64,000 nt of DNA from Dryocola sp. LX212 (GCA_041504365.1 CP167917.1:4030001-4094000), one strand, 5' to 3'; counted from the first letter of the stretch, positions 46,856-56,689 are shown. Numbers and translations: made by a program. Notes: generated from the letters alone by a model not told the origin.

Positions 46856-46886
46856 ATCTTCCGTCTGGCAGGTCTGTCTTCAGTGC

Positions 46887-47687
46887 TTACCAGCTTGCAC
46901 GCATACGTTCACGAACAAGGGCTGAGCTATGGCGATTCTTAGCATGCAGCCTGTTTTTCAGGGTGTTATCTGTGCGAGCTTCGCGAACGGCCATCACCAG
47001 CGCGGCGTTCACTTTGTTGAGATCGTCTGCTTCTGGCGCCTGCGGATTAGCAATATCCAGCAGGTTTGAAAGCAGGCCGAGGGTTTCGTAGTTGCTGATG
47101 TCGTAGGCCATTGGCGGAATAGTCGCCGCCAGCTTTTCCAGCGCATCAACGGTACGCAGCGTGATACGGGCCGCAGACTCTTTACCCATCGCGTGGATCA
47201 TCACGCCGGAGTCATTAAAGGCGATTAGGCGGTTTGCCTGGTAGCCGTGGGCCAGAAACGCCCCGGACATTGCCTTACCAACAATCAACCCCACAACCGG
47301 GTGCCCTGCCAGGCGAGCATTGGCGTAAGCCCCTGCGGCACCGGCCAGCGCCTGGTGAATACCGAAGCCTTCTTCACGGCGACCGTAGGCCTGGCTCGGC
47401 ACGTCGATGACTGCGACAATGGCGCGCTTCTCGGCTTTGTCCGCGTCTTCCGCGATGGTTTCGCTGACAACTTTCGCCAGCGTCCAGCCTTCAAGCAGGC
47501 CTACTTCACCGCCAGCGGCACGTGGGTAATGGTTATTTTCGTCAGGGACTACCGCGATAAAACGCGCGGCCTTACCTTCAACTTCGCCATCAGCGACCTG
47601 TACGGACGGGCACAGACCGGGCATGCGCGCAGCACCCGCGGTCAGCTTGTCCAACCAGACGGCGGCGCGATTCAGTTTCTGGCTCAT
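46887..47687 (-). CDS. mdcE: Malonate decarboxylase gamma subunit
   Basis: Co-decarboxylase subunit of the biotin-independent enzyme; with MdcD it removes CO2 from malonyl-S-carrier. The 266-residue carboxyltransferase-fold protein has IDVPSQAYGRREEGFGIHQA, GLIVGKAMSGAFLAHGYQ and IAFNDSGVMIHAMGKESAAR. Its start overlaps the mdcD stop by one base. Confidence 0.94.
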   Translation of the reverse strand: MSQKLNRAAVWLDKLTAGAARMPGLCPSVQVADGEVEGKAARFIAVVPDENNHYPRAAGGEVGLLEGWTLAKVVSETIAEDADKAEKRAIVAVIDVPSQAYGRREEGFGIHQALAGAAGAYANARLAGHPVVGLIVGKAMSGAFLAHGYQANRLIAFNDSGVMIHAMGKESAARITLRTVDALEKLAATIPPMAYDISNYETLGLLSNLLDIANPQAPEADDLNKVNAALVMAVREARTDNTLKNRLHAKNRHSSALVRERMRASW

Positions 47688-48517
47688 TACTGTTTCTCCC
47701 CAAAAAGCTGTTTGATCTGTTCGGCATCGGCCTGCTTGCTGGTGTCGAAGTTAGCCAGGCGATCCAGATACCAGGCGTAGTTATCGGTGCGGTGCTTAGC
47801 GGGAACGCCTTTTGCAATAGCGTCGTTAACCGCCTGCTTAACCGCGTTCACCCCGTCGCCGACCAGTGCATCTACCAGGCCACTCTGGTAGCGGACTTCA
47901 CCACCGGTCATGCTCCAGATGAACGGACGGTCGCGGGAATCGTATTCGTCGATACCGGCTTCCTGTTCGATAACCTGCGGGCCATTCAAGCCAAGACGAG
48001 CTTCGCGGGTCACAATCAGATAGCTACACAGAGCTGCGGCGATGGACATCCCACCGAAGCAGCCGACGGTCCCAGCAATCACGCCAACAACGGGGGTGTA
48101 GCGGCGCAGATCAACAATCGCGGCGTGGATATCAGCAATTGCCGCCAGGCCAAGGTTGGCTTCCTGAAGGCGCACACCGCCGGTTTCAAGGCAAAGAACA
48201 GCCTGGGTCGGAATGCCGTTGCGGTTGTCTTCTGCCGCCAGCTCGAGGGCCGCCGCCATTTTCGCACCGGACACCTCGCCCATGCTGCCGCCCTGGAAGG
48301 AGCCTTCGATAGCAATCACTACCGCGGGTCCACCGTTAATGGTGCCTTTTGCGACAACCATGCCATCGTCAGACTGCGGCACGATGCCCTGAGCGCCTAA
48401 CCAAGGGGAAACAATGCCGTCGAACGGGTCGAGCAGTTCGTGGTAGCTGCCGTCGTCGAGCAGCAGGCGGGCACGCTCACGCGCTTTGAGTTCGATAAAA
48501 CTGCGGTCGTCACGCAT
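47687..48517 (-). CDS. mdcD: Malonate decarboxylase beta subunit
   Basis: Decarboxylates the malonyl-carrier thioester. The 276-residue carboxyltransferase-like protein has RARLLLDDGSYHELLDPFDG, CLETGGVRLQEANLGLAAIA and TVGCFGGMSIAAALCSYLI. It overlaps mdcC by 8 bp and mdcE by 1 bp. Confidence 0.94.
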   Translation of the reverse strand: MRDDRSFIELKARERARLLLDDGSYHELLDPFDGIVSPWLGAQGIVPQSDDGMVVAKGTINGGPAVVIAIEGSFQGGSMGEVSGAKMAAALELAAEDNRNGIPTQAVLCLETGGVRLQEANLGLAAIADIHAAIVDLRRYTPVVGVIAGTVGCFGGMSIAAALCSYLIVTREARLGLNGPQVIEQEAGIDEYDSRDRPFIWSMTGGEVRYQSGLVDALVGDGVNAVKQAVNDAIAKGVPAKHRTDNYAWYLDRLANFDTSKQADAEQIKQLFGEKQ

Positions 48518-48809
48518 GGATCACCTCTTCAAATACTTGTTCGATACGAATGCGGGCCACGCCCGGCGTCGCGCCAAAATCGTGGATCAGCATCTGCCCC
48601 GCAGGCAGACTGCCGAGCGCGGCCAGGCGGCCAAACAGGGCCTGCCAGCGCTGCTCGCTGTTATCCACGGAGGTGGTGATATCGACGGTCAGCGCATCGC
48701 CTTCGGCGGCGGTGAACAAAACTTCCATATCGCCGGAGCCAACCACGCCGGACAGCGCTTTGCCGCTGACGGTACGGGTTGCCGGAAATGACAATGTAAT
48801 GTGTTCCAT
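48510..48809 (-). CDS. mdcC: Malonate decarboxylase acyl carrier protein (delta)
   Basis: Carries the acetyl/malonyl group on a triphosphoribosyl-dephospho-CoA arm. The 99-residue product has the attachment serine S25 in GVVGSGDMEVL, then TTSVDNSEQRWQALFGRL and HDFGATPGVARIRIEQ. Start at 48809 precedes the mdcD overlap. Confidence 0.94.
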   Translation of the reverse strand: MEHITLSFPATRTVSGKALSGVVGSGDMEVLFTAAEGDALTVDITTSVDNSEQRWQALFGRLAALGSLPAGQMLIHDFGATPGVARIRIEQVFEEVIHA

Positions 48810-48817
48810 AACACCCT

Positions 48818-49702
48818 CTATAAGTGTGAATGTTGCGGTAATGGGGTGACGCGAGCCTCATCGCAGGCGATGCGGTCCATCAGCAGCGTGGCGGCAAGCA
48901 GGTCAGCCGCGCCGCCCGGTGAGGCGTTAAGCGCGAGCATCTGCTTATCCAGTTTTGCGAGCGCCTCGTGGCCTGCGGCCTGTGCGGTTCCACCAGCAGC
49001 CAGCACGCTTCGCGCGCCGTTCTGCATCGTCTCAAGCCCTACGAGGCCCGCGCGTGACAGCACGCAGGTATCGCTAAGCGACGTCATGATGGCCATCAGC
49101 GCATCAAGACGAGCCTGCTGCTCGGTGGCACCAGCTTCGCGACTGCGGCGTAGCTGCGGCAGGGCCAGACGCATAACGTGCGGGAAGCCCTGCTGCGCTT
49201 CTTCGCGTGCGCCGGGAACCTGATAACGCCTTGTGGCGCGTAACCCCTTACTGAAAATTTTTGGTGCCGAGCTGTCGGGTAAACCGGCGAGCTTCGCCGC
49301 ACTCGCGGCTATCTCTTCGCTGCTGCCTTCCATGCCGTGCATGGCGGCGGCAGACACCAGTAAACCCAGCGCCCAGATAGCCCCCCGGTGAGTGTTCACT
49401 CCGCCGGTGGCTTCCATCATCTGCGCTTCGCCTTCGCGGCCCAGGCGGCCAACCAGCTGACGCAGGGCGATATCCGCCGGGCGCTTCCAGCTTTGCAGCG
49501 CCAGCGCATGAAACGTCGGGGAGAGGCTGCGCGCCGAGCGCTCCATCAGGCTTAACGTTAAGTCGTGATGGGCGCCGTTTCCCCGACTGTCCACAAGACC
49601 GGGCTTCGGGCTTAAACGAGCTTCTTCAATCATGCTTTGGGTGGCAACCCTTGCAAGCCATTGCGCGCTGCCCTCAACCCCAGTCTGTGGCTGTAGTTTC
49701 AT
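48818..49702 (-). CDS. mdcB: Triphosphoribosyl-dephospho-CoA synthase
   Basis: Makes the prosthetic-group precursor from ATP and dephospho-CoA. The 294-residue CitG-family protein has EEARLSPKPGLVDSRGNGAH, the TGGVNTHRGAIWALGLL signature and SDTCVLSRAGLVGLE. I chose the ATG at 49702, which overlaps the mdcA stop by one base (TGATG); the frame is open 16 codons upstream inside mdcA. Confidence 0.94.
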   Translation of the reverse strand: MKLQPQTGVEGSAQWLARVATQSMIEEARLSPKPGLVDSRGNGAHHDLTLSLMERSARSLSPTFHALALQSWKRPADIALRQLVGRLGREGEAQMMEATGGVNTHRGAIWALGLLVSAAAMHGMEGSSEEIAASAAKLAGLPDSSAPKIFSKGLRATRRYQVPGAREEAQQGFPHVMRLALPQLRRSREAGATEQQARLDALMAIMTSLSDTCVLSRAGLVGLETMQNGARSVLAAGGTAQAAGHEALAKLDKQMLALNASPGGAADLLAATLLMDRIACDEARVTPLPQHSHL

Positions 49703-51357
49703 CACCAGCTCCGGAATTTCGCAGGTGGGTTGTACAGGCCGTCGGACCACTCAACGAGATCCGCTACGCTGCTGGCTGCCAGCAGGGAACGGGTCGCGTC
49801 GCTGCGGCGAATGCCCATATCTTCCGGGAAGACCACTTTGCCGCTATGGCGCAATTGGGCGACACGTTTAGCATCAACGCCCAGGCCGATATCGGTGATC
49901 CCGGCAACAGAAGCCACCATCGCGCGGCGTTCTTCCATGCTTTCAGCACGATAGAGATACGCGATGCCTTCTTCGGTCAGCACGTGGGTGACGTCATCGC
50001 CGTAAATCATCACCGGCGCTAACGGCATACCGGAGGATTTCGCCACGTCCAGCGCATCGAGTTTTTCAACGAATGTTGGCTTCACGCCCGCCTGGAAAGT
50101 TTCCACCATCTGCACAACGAGCTTACGACCGCGCTCCATCATGTCTGGTTTGTTCTGCATCGCGAGCCAGGCTGGCGTTGCGTGACGACGACCGTGCGGG
50201 TCGTGGCCCATGTTAGGCGCGCCGCCGAAACCGGACAGGCGACCCCGGGTTACCGTGGAGGAGTTGGCAAAGCCGTCAACCTGCAGGGTAGAGCCGATGA
50301 ACATGTCGACCGCGTACTGACCTGCCAGCTGGCACATTGCACGGTTGGAACGCATGGAGCCGTCTGCACCGGTAAAGAAGATGTCCGGACGAGCGCGGAT
50401 ATACTCTTCCATGCCCAGCTCGCCGCCAAAGCAGTGCACGCTTTCGACCCAGCCGCTTTCAATTGCTGGGATCAACGTCGGATGCGGATTCAGCGTCCAG
50501 TGTTTACAGATTTTGCCCTTCAGGCCCAGCTGTTCGCCGTAGGTTGGCAGCAGCAGCTCAATGGCGGCGGTGTTGAAGCCGATACCGTGGTTCAGCGACT
50601 GCACCTGATGCTCCGCGTAGATGCCTTTAATCGCCATCATCGCCATCAGGATGTGTTCCTGCTTGATCAGGCGCGGGTCGCGGGTAAACAGCGGTTCGAT
50701 AAAGAACGGCTTGTCGGCAACAACAACATAGTCAATCCAGGATCCCGGAATATCCACACGCGGCAGGTCGCATTCATCGTCAACCAGTTCATTAACCTGG
50801 GCGATAACGATGCCGTCATGGAAGGCGGCGGCTTCAACCAGCGCCGGGGTATCTTCGGTGCTGGCGCCCGTATAGAGGTTACCTTTGCGGTCAGCCTTGA
50901 AGCCGGCAATCAGCGCCACGTTTGGCGACAGGTCCACATACAGACGGGAATAGAGTTCGATATAGGTATGGATGGCGCCAATCTCGAGCTGACCGTCTTC
51001 AAGCAGCTGCGAAATGCGCAGACTCTGGGTGCCAGAGAAAGCGAAATCAAGCTTGCGTGCGATACCTTTTTCAAAGATATCGAGGTGCTCGCTGCGCCCT
51101 ACGCTCGGCATAATCATATGCAGGTCGTGAACTTTAGATGGGCTGACTTCCGCGAGCATGCGGGAAAGGAAATCCGCCTGCTTCTGGTTGTTCCCTTCAA
51201 GTACCACGCGATCGCCTGGGGCAATCAGTCGTTCCAGCATATCAACAAGGCCTTCAGTAGGAAGAACCTTGCCCTGCACGTTGGTGGAAGCCATGCGCCG
51301 CAGCTTCTCTAAGCGACGTGAATTCCACACTCGTGCTGGCTTTTGGGAAGCCTTCAT
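49702..51357 (-). CDS. mdcA: Malonate decarboxylase alpha subunit (acetyl-ACP:malonate transferase)
   Basis: Swaps acetyl for malonyl on the MdcC carrier. The 551-residue CoA-transferase-like protein has GDRVVLEGNNQKQADFLSRM, FVDLSPN-region VALIAGFKADRKGNLYTGAS, LNHGIGFNTAAIELLLPTYG and GFGGAPNMGHDPHGRRHATP. First gene of mdcABCDEFGH. The 51358-51629 upstream region carries its promoter by position, but I found no clear hexamers and no MdcR site. Confidence 0.95.
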   Translation of the reverse strand: MKASQKPARVWNSRRLEKLRRMASTNVQGKVLPTEGLVDMLERLIAPGDRVVLEGNNQKQADFLSRMLAEVSPSKVHDLHMIMPSVGRSEHLDIFEKGIARKLDFAFSGTQSLRISQLLEDGQLEIGAIHTYIELYSRLYVDLSPNVALIAGFKADRKGNLYTGASTEDTPALVEAAAFHDGIVIAQVNELVDDECDLPRVDIPGSWIDYVVVADKPFFIEPLFTRDPRLIKQEHILMAMMAIKGIYAEHQVQSLNHGIGFNTAAIELLLPTYGEQLGLKGKICKHWTLNPHPTLIPAIESGWVESVHCFGGELGMEEYIRARPDIFFTGADGSMRSNRAMCQLAGQYAVDMFIGSTLQVDGFANSSTVTRGRLSGFGGAPNMGHDPHGRRHATPAWLAMQNKPDMMERGRKLVVQMVETFQAGVKPTFVEKLDALDVAKSSGMPLAPVMIYGDDVTHVLTEEGIAYLYRAESMEERRAMVASVAGITDIGLGVDAKRVAQLRHSGKVVFPEDMGIRRSDATRSLLAASSVADLVEWSDGLYNPPAKFRSW

Positions 51358-51629
51358 TATTAACCTCCTGATTCAGCGAATCATTTTGATTTGCTTTAGT
51401 CTGATTAAATTGTGCGCTTACCTCTTTAGGGTATCAATTAAGGCCACGGGCGAATTATTAGCCTGAGAGTAATAATCATGGCAACGATTTGCGATCGGGT
51501 TCGAAGACGGGTGAGGGGATTATGGGCTAGCGGTACAGGCGGTTGTTTATACTTGAGAAGTAGGCCCTAACCCTCTCGCCCTGTTAAAGGGACGGAAGGA
51601 GGGAAAGGGTGGATATTAAGAAAAAACGA

Positions 51630-51984
51630 TTAAGACTTACGAACCTCGATCTTCAGCGTATCGGTGTAGGCCACGCGCACGCTCTGGTTTACTTTCAAAT
51701 CTTTCAGATGGGCCTGGAAATCGGGGTTGTCCACCCTCACGGTTTTCTGCCCGCCTTTCGGCCCTTCGAAGGTCACTTCGTTCTTCTTCAGATCGATGTG
51801 TTTGATTTACAGCTCAACGTTAACCTGGCGGAACGCTTCATGCTGCGGGTCGCCTTTGGTTGCTGGCGCGGCACCGTTGGTGGAAGAAGCCGTGGGCGCG
51901 GATTTATCCACCTTGGTGTCTAACGCTACGGCGGCGGAATGAGTCACCGTGGTATCCACAATATCACCCGCTTTCAGAAGACAA
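51630..51984 (-). pseudogene. Remnant of a conserved hypothetical gene
   Basis: On the minus strand a coding-like frame reads LKAGDIVDTTVTHSAAVALD through NVEL, an in-frame TAA at 51807-51809, then IKHIDLKKNEVTFEGPKGGQ to TLKIEVRKS and a stop at 51630. There is no start: the frame runs without Met into the end of cybC. The C-terminal part resembles secreted proteins with an oligonucleotide-fold-like repeat (ATV/DLKKNEVTFEGPKG type). Both the loss of the N-terminus and the stop mark it as decayed. Confidence 0.7.
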
Positions 51985-51993
51985 AGGCGGGGC

Positions 51994-52383
51994 TTAACGA
52001 TACTTTTTATGGTAGGTGTTGCGGGTACCTTTAAAGGCTTCGGCGGCAGCCTGGGCCTCTTTCACTTTTCCCGCATCAGCGAGTTTAATGGCACCGTCAA
52101 TCTGGCCGACTAAAAGGTCCAGCCCGTGCCGGAAATCTTTCATTTTTGCACTATCCGGCGCTTCATTTTCAAGCTTAGGTGGGGTGCCTTTTTGCGCATC
52201 CAGCGCGGCGGTACGCATGTTGGTGAGCGAGGTTTTCAGCTCGGCGGCGCTGTCGGTGCTCATCACGGTTTTGTAGTTCTCCGCGATGGTGTCCATGTCA
52301 TCGCCCACGTCTGCCGCCTGGGCGGCTGTGGTGAAGAGGAAGGATGAGACTGCCAACATTGCAAACAAGTTCTTACGGATCAT
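51994..52383 (-). CDS. cybC: Soluble cytochrome b562
   Basis: Periplasmic four-helix-bundle haem protein; physiological partner unknown. The 129-residue precursor has a signal peptide cleaved after AAQA (residue 23). Haem ligands are Met7 and His102 of the mature protein (M30 and H125 of the precursor; ADVGDDM and RNTYHKKYR). Intact, unlike the truncated form reported in some E. coli K-12 sequences. It follows pmbA after a terminator-like hairpin. Confidence 0.95.
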   Translation of the reverse strand: MIRKNLFAMLAVSSFLFTTAAQAADVGDDMDTIAENYKTVMSTDSAAELKTSLTNMRTAALDAQKGTPPKLENEAPDSAKMKDFRHGLDLLVGQIDGAIKLADAGKVKEAQAAAEAFKGTRNTYHKKYR

Positions 52384-52403
52384 TTATGTACCTTATTAAT
52401 ATG

Positions 52404-52433
52404 TTGAAGAAGGGCGCAGCAGGATGCGCCCTT
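52404..52433 (-). terminator. Hairpin terminator after pmbA
   Basis: Stem aagggcgca / tgcgccctt (52410-52433) followed on the minus strand by TTCTTC. Only a moderate U-tract, so read-through to cybC is likely. Confidence 0.55.
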
Positions 52434-52440
52434 TACCGTT

Positions 52441-53793
52441 CTACTGCCCGGCGATCTTCATCTCCGGTAACAGCACTGAACCACACTGGATGTTACTGCG
52501 TTTCTCGATATCACTGCCCACTGTGACCATCTCGCGCCACATGTCTTTTAAGTTGCCGGCGATGGTGATTTCGCTCACCGGGTACTGAATCTCGCCGTTT
52601 TCTACCCAGAAGCCGGACGCTCCGCGTGAGTAGTCGCCGGTAATGCCGCTTACGCCCTGCCCCATCAGTTCCGTCACCACCAGCCCGGTGCCCATCTCTT
52701 TGAGCATGCCGTCAAAGTCGAGGCCACGGCCTTCGATACGCCAGTTATGGATGCCGCCCGCATGACCCGTACTTTTCAGGCCCAGCTTGCGAGCGGAATA
52801 GTTGGTCAGCAGCCACTGTTGCAGGATGCCTTCTTTAATGATGTCGCGGCGCTCCGTGCGCACGCCTTCACTGTCGAACGGCGTGGAGGCCAGGCCTTTC
52901 AGCAGGTGCGGATGTTCTTCAATGGTCAGCCATTCCGGCAGGATTTGCTTACCGAGGTGATCGAGCAGGAACGTTGATTTACGGTAAACCGCGCCGCCGG
53001 CGATAGCACCAACCAAATGCCCGAACAGGCCGGTAGCGACTTCCGCTGCAAAAATAACGGGCGCTTTCATGGTAGAGAGTTTAAGCGGAGAAAGGCGGGA
53101 CAGCGTGCGTCGGGCGCATTCGGCACCGACCCACTCCGGGCTTTCCAGATCTTCGATTGCGCGCCCGATGGTGTAAGCGTAATCGCGCTCCATTTCGCCG
53201 TTAACTTCGGCGATAACGCAGCTGGAAAGCGAGTGGCGCGTCGAACAGTAGCTTTGCAGCATGCCGTGGCTGTTGCCGAAAACTTTAATGCCGTAGTGGC
53301 TGTTGAAGCTGCCGCCTTCGGTATTGGTAATGCGTTTATCCACGTTCAGGGAAGCGTTTTCGGCACGCGCGGCCAGCTCAATGGCGCGGTCGGCGTCCAT
53401 CTCTACCGGGTGGAAAAGGTCCAGATCCGGCGCGTCGAAGGCCAGCAGCTCTTTGTCCGCCACGCCCGCGTACGGGTCTGGCGAGGTGTAGCGAGCGATA
53501 TCCAGAGCGGCCTGCACGGTGCGCGCTACGGCGTCAGGGCTTAAATCCGTGGTGGAGGCGCTGCCTTTACGATTCTGATGATAAACGGTGATGCCGAGGG
53601 CACCATCGCTGTTAAATTCAACGTTTTCAACCTCACCGTAGCGAGTGCTTACGCCAATGCCCGTGGTTTTGCTGACGGCAACTTCTGCGCCATCGGACTG
53701 CGCGGAAGCCAGTTCGAGTGCCTGTGAAACCGCCTGTTCAAGCGTCTTGCGTTGTTCTGCTACCTGCGTGTTTACTTTCATCGCGACTGCCAT
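52441..53793 (-). CDS. pmbA: TldE/PmbA metalloprotease subunit
   Basis: Forms a heterodimeric protease with TldD, involved in microcin B17 maturation and CcdA degradation. The 450-residue product has [20 protein letters not shown] near the N-terminus, [15 protein letters not shown], and the C-terminal [20 protein letters not shown] and [20 protein letters not shown]. The metal site is in the TldD partner. Start at 53793 gives the E. coli length. Divergent from darP. Confidence 0.96.
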   Translation of the reverse strand: MAVAMKVNTQVAEQRKTLEQAVSQALELASAQSDGAEVAVSKTTGIGVSTRYGEVENVEFNSDGALGITVYHQNRKGSASTTDLSPDAVARTVQAALDIARYTSPDPYAGVADKELLAFDAPDLDLFHPVEMDADRAIELAARAENASLNVDKRITNTEGGSFNSHYGIKVFGNSHGMLQSYCSTRHSLSSCVIAEVNGEMERDYAYTIGRAIEDLESPEWVGAECARRTLSRLSPLKLSTMKAPVIFAAEVATGLFGHLVGAIAGGAVYRKSTFLLDHLGKQILPEWLTIEEHPHLLKGLASTPFDSEGVRTERRDIIKEGILQQWLLTNYSARKLGLKSTGHAGGIHNWRIEGRGLDFDGMLKEMGTGLVVTELMGQGVSGITGDYSRGASGFWVENGEIQYPVSEITIAGNLKDMWREMVTVGSDIEKRSNIQCGSVLLPEMKIAGQ

Positions 53794-53891
53794 AATCTAA
53801 GGTGAGTTAATTAAGTCTAACAGGAACAGAACAATTTCGCAGTGAACAGGCTTTACTGTTAGAATTAGCCACTTTTTTTTAGGAGCCTAAT

Positions 53892-54443
53892 ATGACTAAG
53901 CAGCCCGACGACTGGCTCGATGACGTCCCCGATAATGAAAACGAAGACGACGACGATGAGATTATCTGGGTCAGTAAAAGCGAAATTAAACGCGATGCCG
54001 AAGAGCTTAAGCGCTTAGGCATGGAGCTGATGGAGTTGGGCAAAAACGCGCTCGACAAAATCCCTCTGGACGATGACCTGCGCGCCGCCATTGAGCTGGC
54101 GCAGAAGATCAAAAAGGAAGGCCGCCGCCGTCAGGTACAGCTGATTGGTAAAATGATGCGCTCCCGCGACATGGATCCGATCCGCCAGGCGCTGGATAAG
54201 CTGAAGAACCGCCACAACCAGCAGGTTGCGCTGTTCCACAAGCTGGAAGCCCTGCGTGACCGTCTGGTAGAAGAAGGCGACGACGCAATGACCGAAGTGC
54301 TGCGCCTGTACCCGGATGCCGACCGCCAGCAGCTGCGCGTACTGATCCGCAACGCCCAGAAAGAAAAAGCGGCCAATAAGCCGCCGAAGTCCTATCGCCA
54401 GATCTTCACCTATCTGCGCGAGCTGGCCGAAAGCCAGGATTAA
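53892..54443 (+). CDS. darP: Ribosome biogenesis factor DarP (YjgA)
   Basis: Associates with late 50S intermediates and helps the peptidyl-transferase centre fold. The 183-residue, highly charged helical protein starts with an acidic tail ([18 protein letters not shown]) and has the DUF615 core [19 protein letters not shown] and RSRDMDP-like [19 protein letters not shown]. Close to E. coli in length and sequence. Confidence 0.96.
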   Translation: MTKQPDDWLDDVPDNENEDDDDEIIWVSKSEIKRDAEELKRLGMELMELGKNALDKIPLDDDLRAAIELAQKIKKEGRRRQVQLIGKMMRSRDMDPIRQALDKLKNRHNQQVALFHKLEALRDRLVEEGDDAMTEVLRLYPDADRQQLRVLIRNAQKEKAANKPPKSYRQIFTYLRELAESQD

Positions 54444-54444
54444 T

Positions 54445-54472
54445 ATTAAGGCCCGCAAGCGGGCCTTAATTA
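54445..54472. terminator. Terminator after darP
   Basis: Perfect stem attaaggcccgc / gcgggccttaat (54445-54470) with AT-rich flanks, 1 bp past the darP stop. Confidence 0.8.
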
Positions 54473-54487
54473 TTGGTAAATGCTATT

Positions 54488-54558
54488 CGTAGGTCGGATA
54501 AGCGCCAGCGCCATTCGACAAAACTGGTGGGTGACGCTGCCGCTTATCCACCCTACGG
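54488..54558. repeat. BIME, two facing REP units
   Basis: cgtaggtcggataagcgccagcg...cattcgac faces gtgggtgacgctgccgcttatccaccctacgg, between convergent darP and the GNAT gene. Confidence 0.8.
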
Positions 54559-54569
54559 ACTCGTCCGTT

Positions 54570-55091
54570 CTAAGCCATCACCACGTCACACAAATCCTTG
54601 TTAAACCGCTGGTACTGCTCTTCGCTAATCTTTTGCGGGTAGCTCAGCACAATCAGAGCGTGATCGGCGAGCCCCTCGTGGTAGCTCGGGTGGACATGCT
54701 CATAGCCATTTTCATGGAAGCCCAGGCTTTGATAGAAGCGCAGGCGCTTCTGGGCGATATCCGTGGTCAGCGGGTCGATTTCCAGAATAATTAATGGGTG
54801 CATTTGCAGGAACTGGCTCAGCATTCGCTTGCCGTAACCCTGCGCACGCAGCCTGCCGTTTACCGCCAGGTGCTCAATATAGGTGTAGCCGCTATAGCGC
54901 CATGCGCCAATCATGCCGATAAACTGCTCGCCGTCGAACCATGCCAGCAGCTCGTAGCGCTCGTTTTCCAGCGCGCTGGCTTTGGCCTGCGGCTCTCGCT
55001 TTTCATGCAGGGGAAACGCGCTTTCATACAGCGCGTCAACCTCGGCAAACCACGGGGAAGTCATCCCCGCTATTCTTTTAATCGTCAGCAT
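54570..55091 (-). CDS. GNAT-family N-acetyltransferase
   Basis: A 173-residue acetyltransferase: FAEVDALYESAFPLHEKREP at the start, the acetyl-CoA-binding IEHLAVNGRLRAQGYGKRML loop (R/Q-x-x-G-x-G/A form) and RLRFYQSLGFHENGYEHVHP. Substrate unknown. It starts one base after the permease gene ends, so the two are co-translated; it may modify or detoxify the permease substrate. Confidence 0.85.
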   Translation of the reverse strand: MLTIKRIAGMTSPWFAEVDALYESAFPLHEKREPQAKASALENERYELLAWFDGEQFIGMIGAWRYSGYTYIEHLAVNGRLRAQGYGKRMLSQFLQMHPLIILEIDPLTTDIAQKRLRFYQSLGFHENGYEHVHPSYHEGLADHALIVLSYPQKISEEQYQRFNKDLCDVVMA

Positions 55092-55092
55092 A

Positions 55093-56436
55093 TTAATCGA
55101 TCAGATGGGCAATATCGTCGTAATCCACCGACGGCGGCGATTTACGCAGGAAGTCGGTGAGGAACAGCAGATAGCAGAAGCCAATCCCCAGCCAGACCAG
55201 GCCGACAATCATCGCGTCGCGCTCAAGGTTAACCCACAGCCAGACGGACATCACGAAACCGATAATCGGCAGCAGGCCATACTTGATCATCGCACTCGTC
55301 CCGCGGCGCTTTTCGTTAATCAGGAAGTGTTTCACCACGCTGAGGTTAACGAAGATGAACGCGCCCAGCGCACCGAAGCTGATCATGGAAACGACCAGCC
55401 CAAGATCCAGGAACAGCGCGGACAGGGAAATAGCCGCCACGAACAGAATCGCGCGGTACGGCGTGTGGAACTTCTTGTGCAGATGGAAGAAGATTTTACG
55501 CGGCAGCACGCCTTCACGCCCCATGGCGTAGAAGATGCGGGAAACCCCGGTCTGCGCGGTCATCGCCGAGGCGTAAACGCCGGTCAGGTAGGCGGCCATA
55601 AAGAAATTGTACATCCACTTGCCGCCGACTTTCTCAGACACCACCAGGCTTGCGGTGTCCTGCACCGGGATCAGCGACTGCCAGTCCGGGTAGGCCAGAT
55701 GCGCGGCATAAGAGACGGCCATAAAAATCGCGCCCGCCACAACCACGGTGATCAGAATTGCGCGCGGCAGGGTCCGTTTCGCGTCGTGGGCTTCTTCAGC
55801 CATTGTCGCAATCGCGTCAAAACCAAGAAACGCGAGACACAGAACAGCCGCGCCGGAGAGCAGACCGGCAAAGTCGCCTGCCCCCACCAACAGCGGCTTC
55901 ATTAAGGCCGCTGGACTCAAATCAGCTTCGCTGAACGACAGCGCGATAAACAGCACGATGAACACCATCTGCGCCGCAATCAGTGAGAAGTTCACCGATG
56001 TCATCAGGCGTACGCCCAAAATATTCAGCAGGCTCACCGAGGCTATACAGGCCACCACAAACACGGAGGCGGGAATAGCCGGAAAGGCCTCATGCAGGAA
56101 GATCCCCAACACTAAGTAGTTAAGAATTGGCAGGAAGAGGTAGTCCAGAATCTGCGCCCAGCCGACCAGAAAGCCCACCTTACCGCCGAAGCTGCGCTGC
56201 ACATATGAGAACGCCGATCCGGCCAGCGGTAACGCGCTGGTCATGCGGCAGTAGCTCAGGGCAGTAAACAGGATGGTGATAATCGTCAGGAGATAGGCGA
56301 TGGGCAGATGGCCATGGCTCAGCACCGTTACCTGGCCGTAGGTGGTAAACACACCCAGCGGGACCATATAAGCGAGGCCAAATGCGACGAGCGCAGGCGT
56401 TTTGAGGACTCTTCGCAACTGAATATTTTGTGGCAT
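55093..56436 (-). CDS. APC-family amino acid/polyamine permease (PuuP/PlaP-like)
   Basis: A 447-residue permease with about 12 membrane segments: LRRVLKTPALVAFGLAYMVP, LAGSAFSYVQRSFGGKVGFL, VLCLAFLGFDAIATMAEEAH-DAKRTLPRA (the APC signature). It resembles the E. coli putrescine importers PlaP and PuuP in layout, so a polyamine or related amine substrate is plausible. I chose the ATG at 56436 with site ggaga. Located 253 bp downstream of the amidohydrolase gene, past a BIME. Confidence 0.82.
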   Translation of the reverse strand: MPQNIQLRRVLKTPALVAFGLAYMVPLGVFTTYGQVTVLSHGHLPIAYLLTIITILFTALSYCRMTSALPLAGSAFSYVQRSFGGKVGFLVGWAQILDYLFLPILNYLVLGIFLHEAFPAIPASVFVVACIASVSLLNILGVRLMTSVNFSLIAAQMVFIVLFIALSFSEADLSPAALMKPLLVGAGDFAGLLSGAAVLCLAFLGFDAIATMAEEAHDAKRTLPRAILITVVVAGAIFMAVSYAAHLAYPDWQSLIPVQDTASLVVSEKVGGKWMYNFFMAAYLTGVYASAMTAQTGVSRIFYAMGREGVLPRKIFFHLHKKFHTPYRAILFVAAISLSALFLDLGLVVSMISFGALGAFIFVNLSVVKHFLINEKRRGTSAMIKYGLLPIIGFVMSVWLWVNLERDAMIVGLVWLGIGFCYLLFLTDFLRKSPPSVDYDDIAHLID

Positions 56437-56608
56437 TACCGTATCATCTCCTGGTGAAACAAAGCACCGACTGGTTTTCCTGCCGAGGCAGGGGAATTTA
56501 GAAAACGGCGGATTTTGGCACAAGGGGTGGGGGTTGGAAAGGCGGTTATTATTAATTAGCCATTATAGTCAATGAAGTTTGTCACAAATCAGAAAATCCA
56601 CGCAGAAA

Positions 56609-56682
56609 CGGTGGATGACGCTTCGCTTATCCACCCTACGCCTGCGATTTGTAGGGCGGATAAGCAGCCAGCATCATCCGCC
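56609..56682. repeat. BIME, two facing REP units
   Basis: cggtggatgacgcttcgcttatccaccctacg and gtagggcggataagcagccagcatcatccgcc, between the amidohydrolase and permease genes. Confidence 0.85.
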
Positions 56683-56689
56683 AGATTGC

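Noticed and set aside
51540-51605. Repetitive-looking ccctaaccctctcgccc segment upstream of the remnant gene
   Set aside because: It has some inverted character with nearby ggagggaaaggg but no clear boundaries or second copy in the window, so I do not call an element.
51609-51923. Plus-strand open frame of 104 codons upstream of cybC
   Set aside because: It is antisense to the decayed minus-strand gene, which has the protein-like composition (VTFEGPKGGQKTVRV); the plus frame shows no family features.
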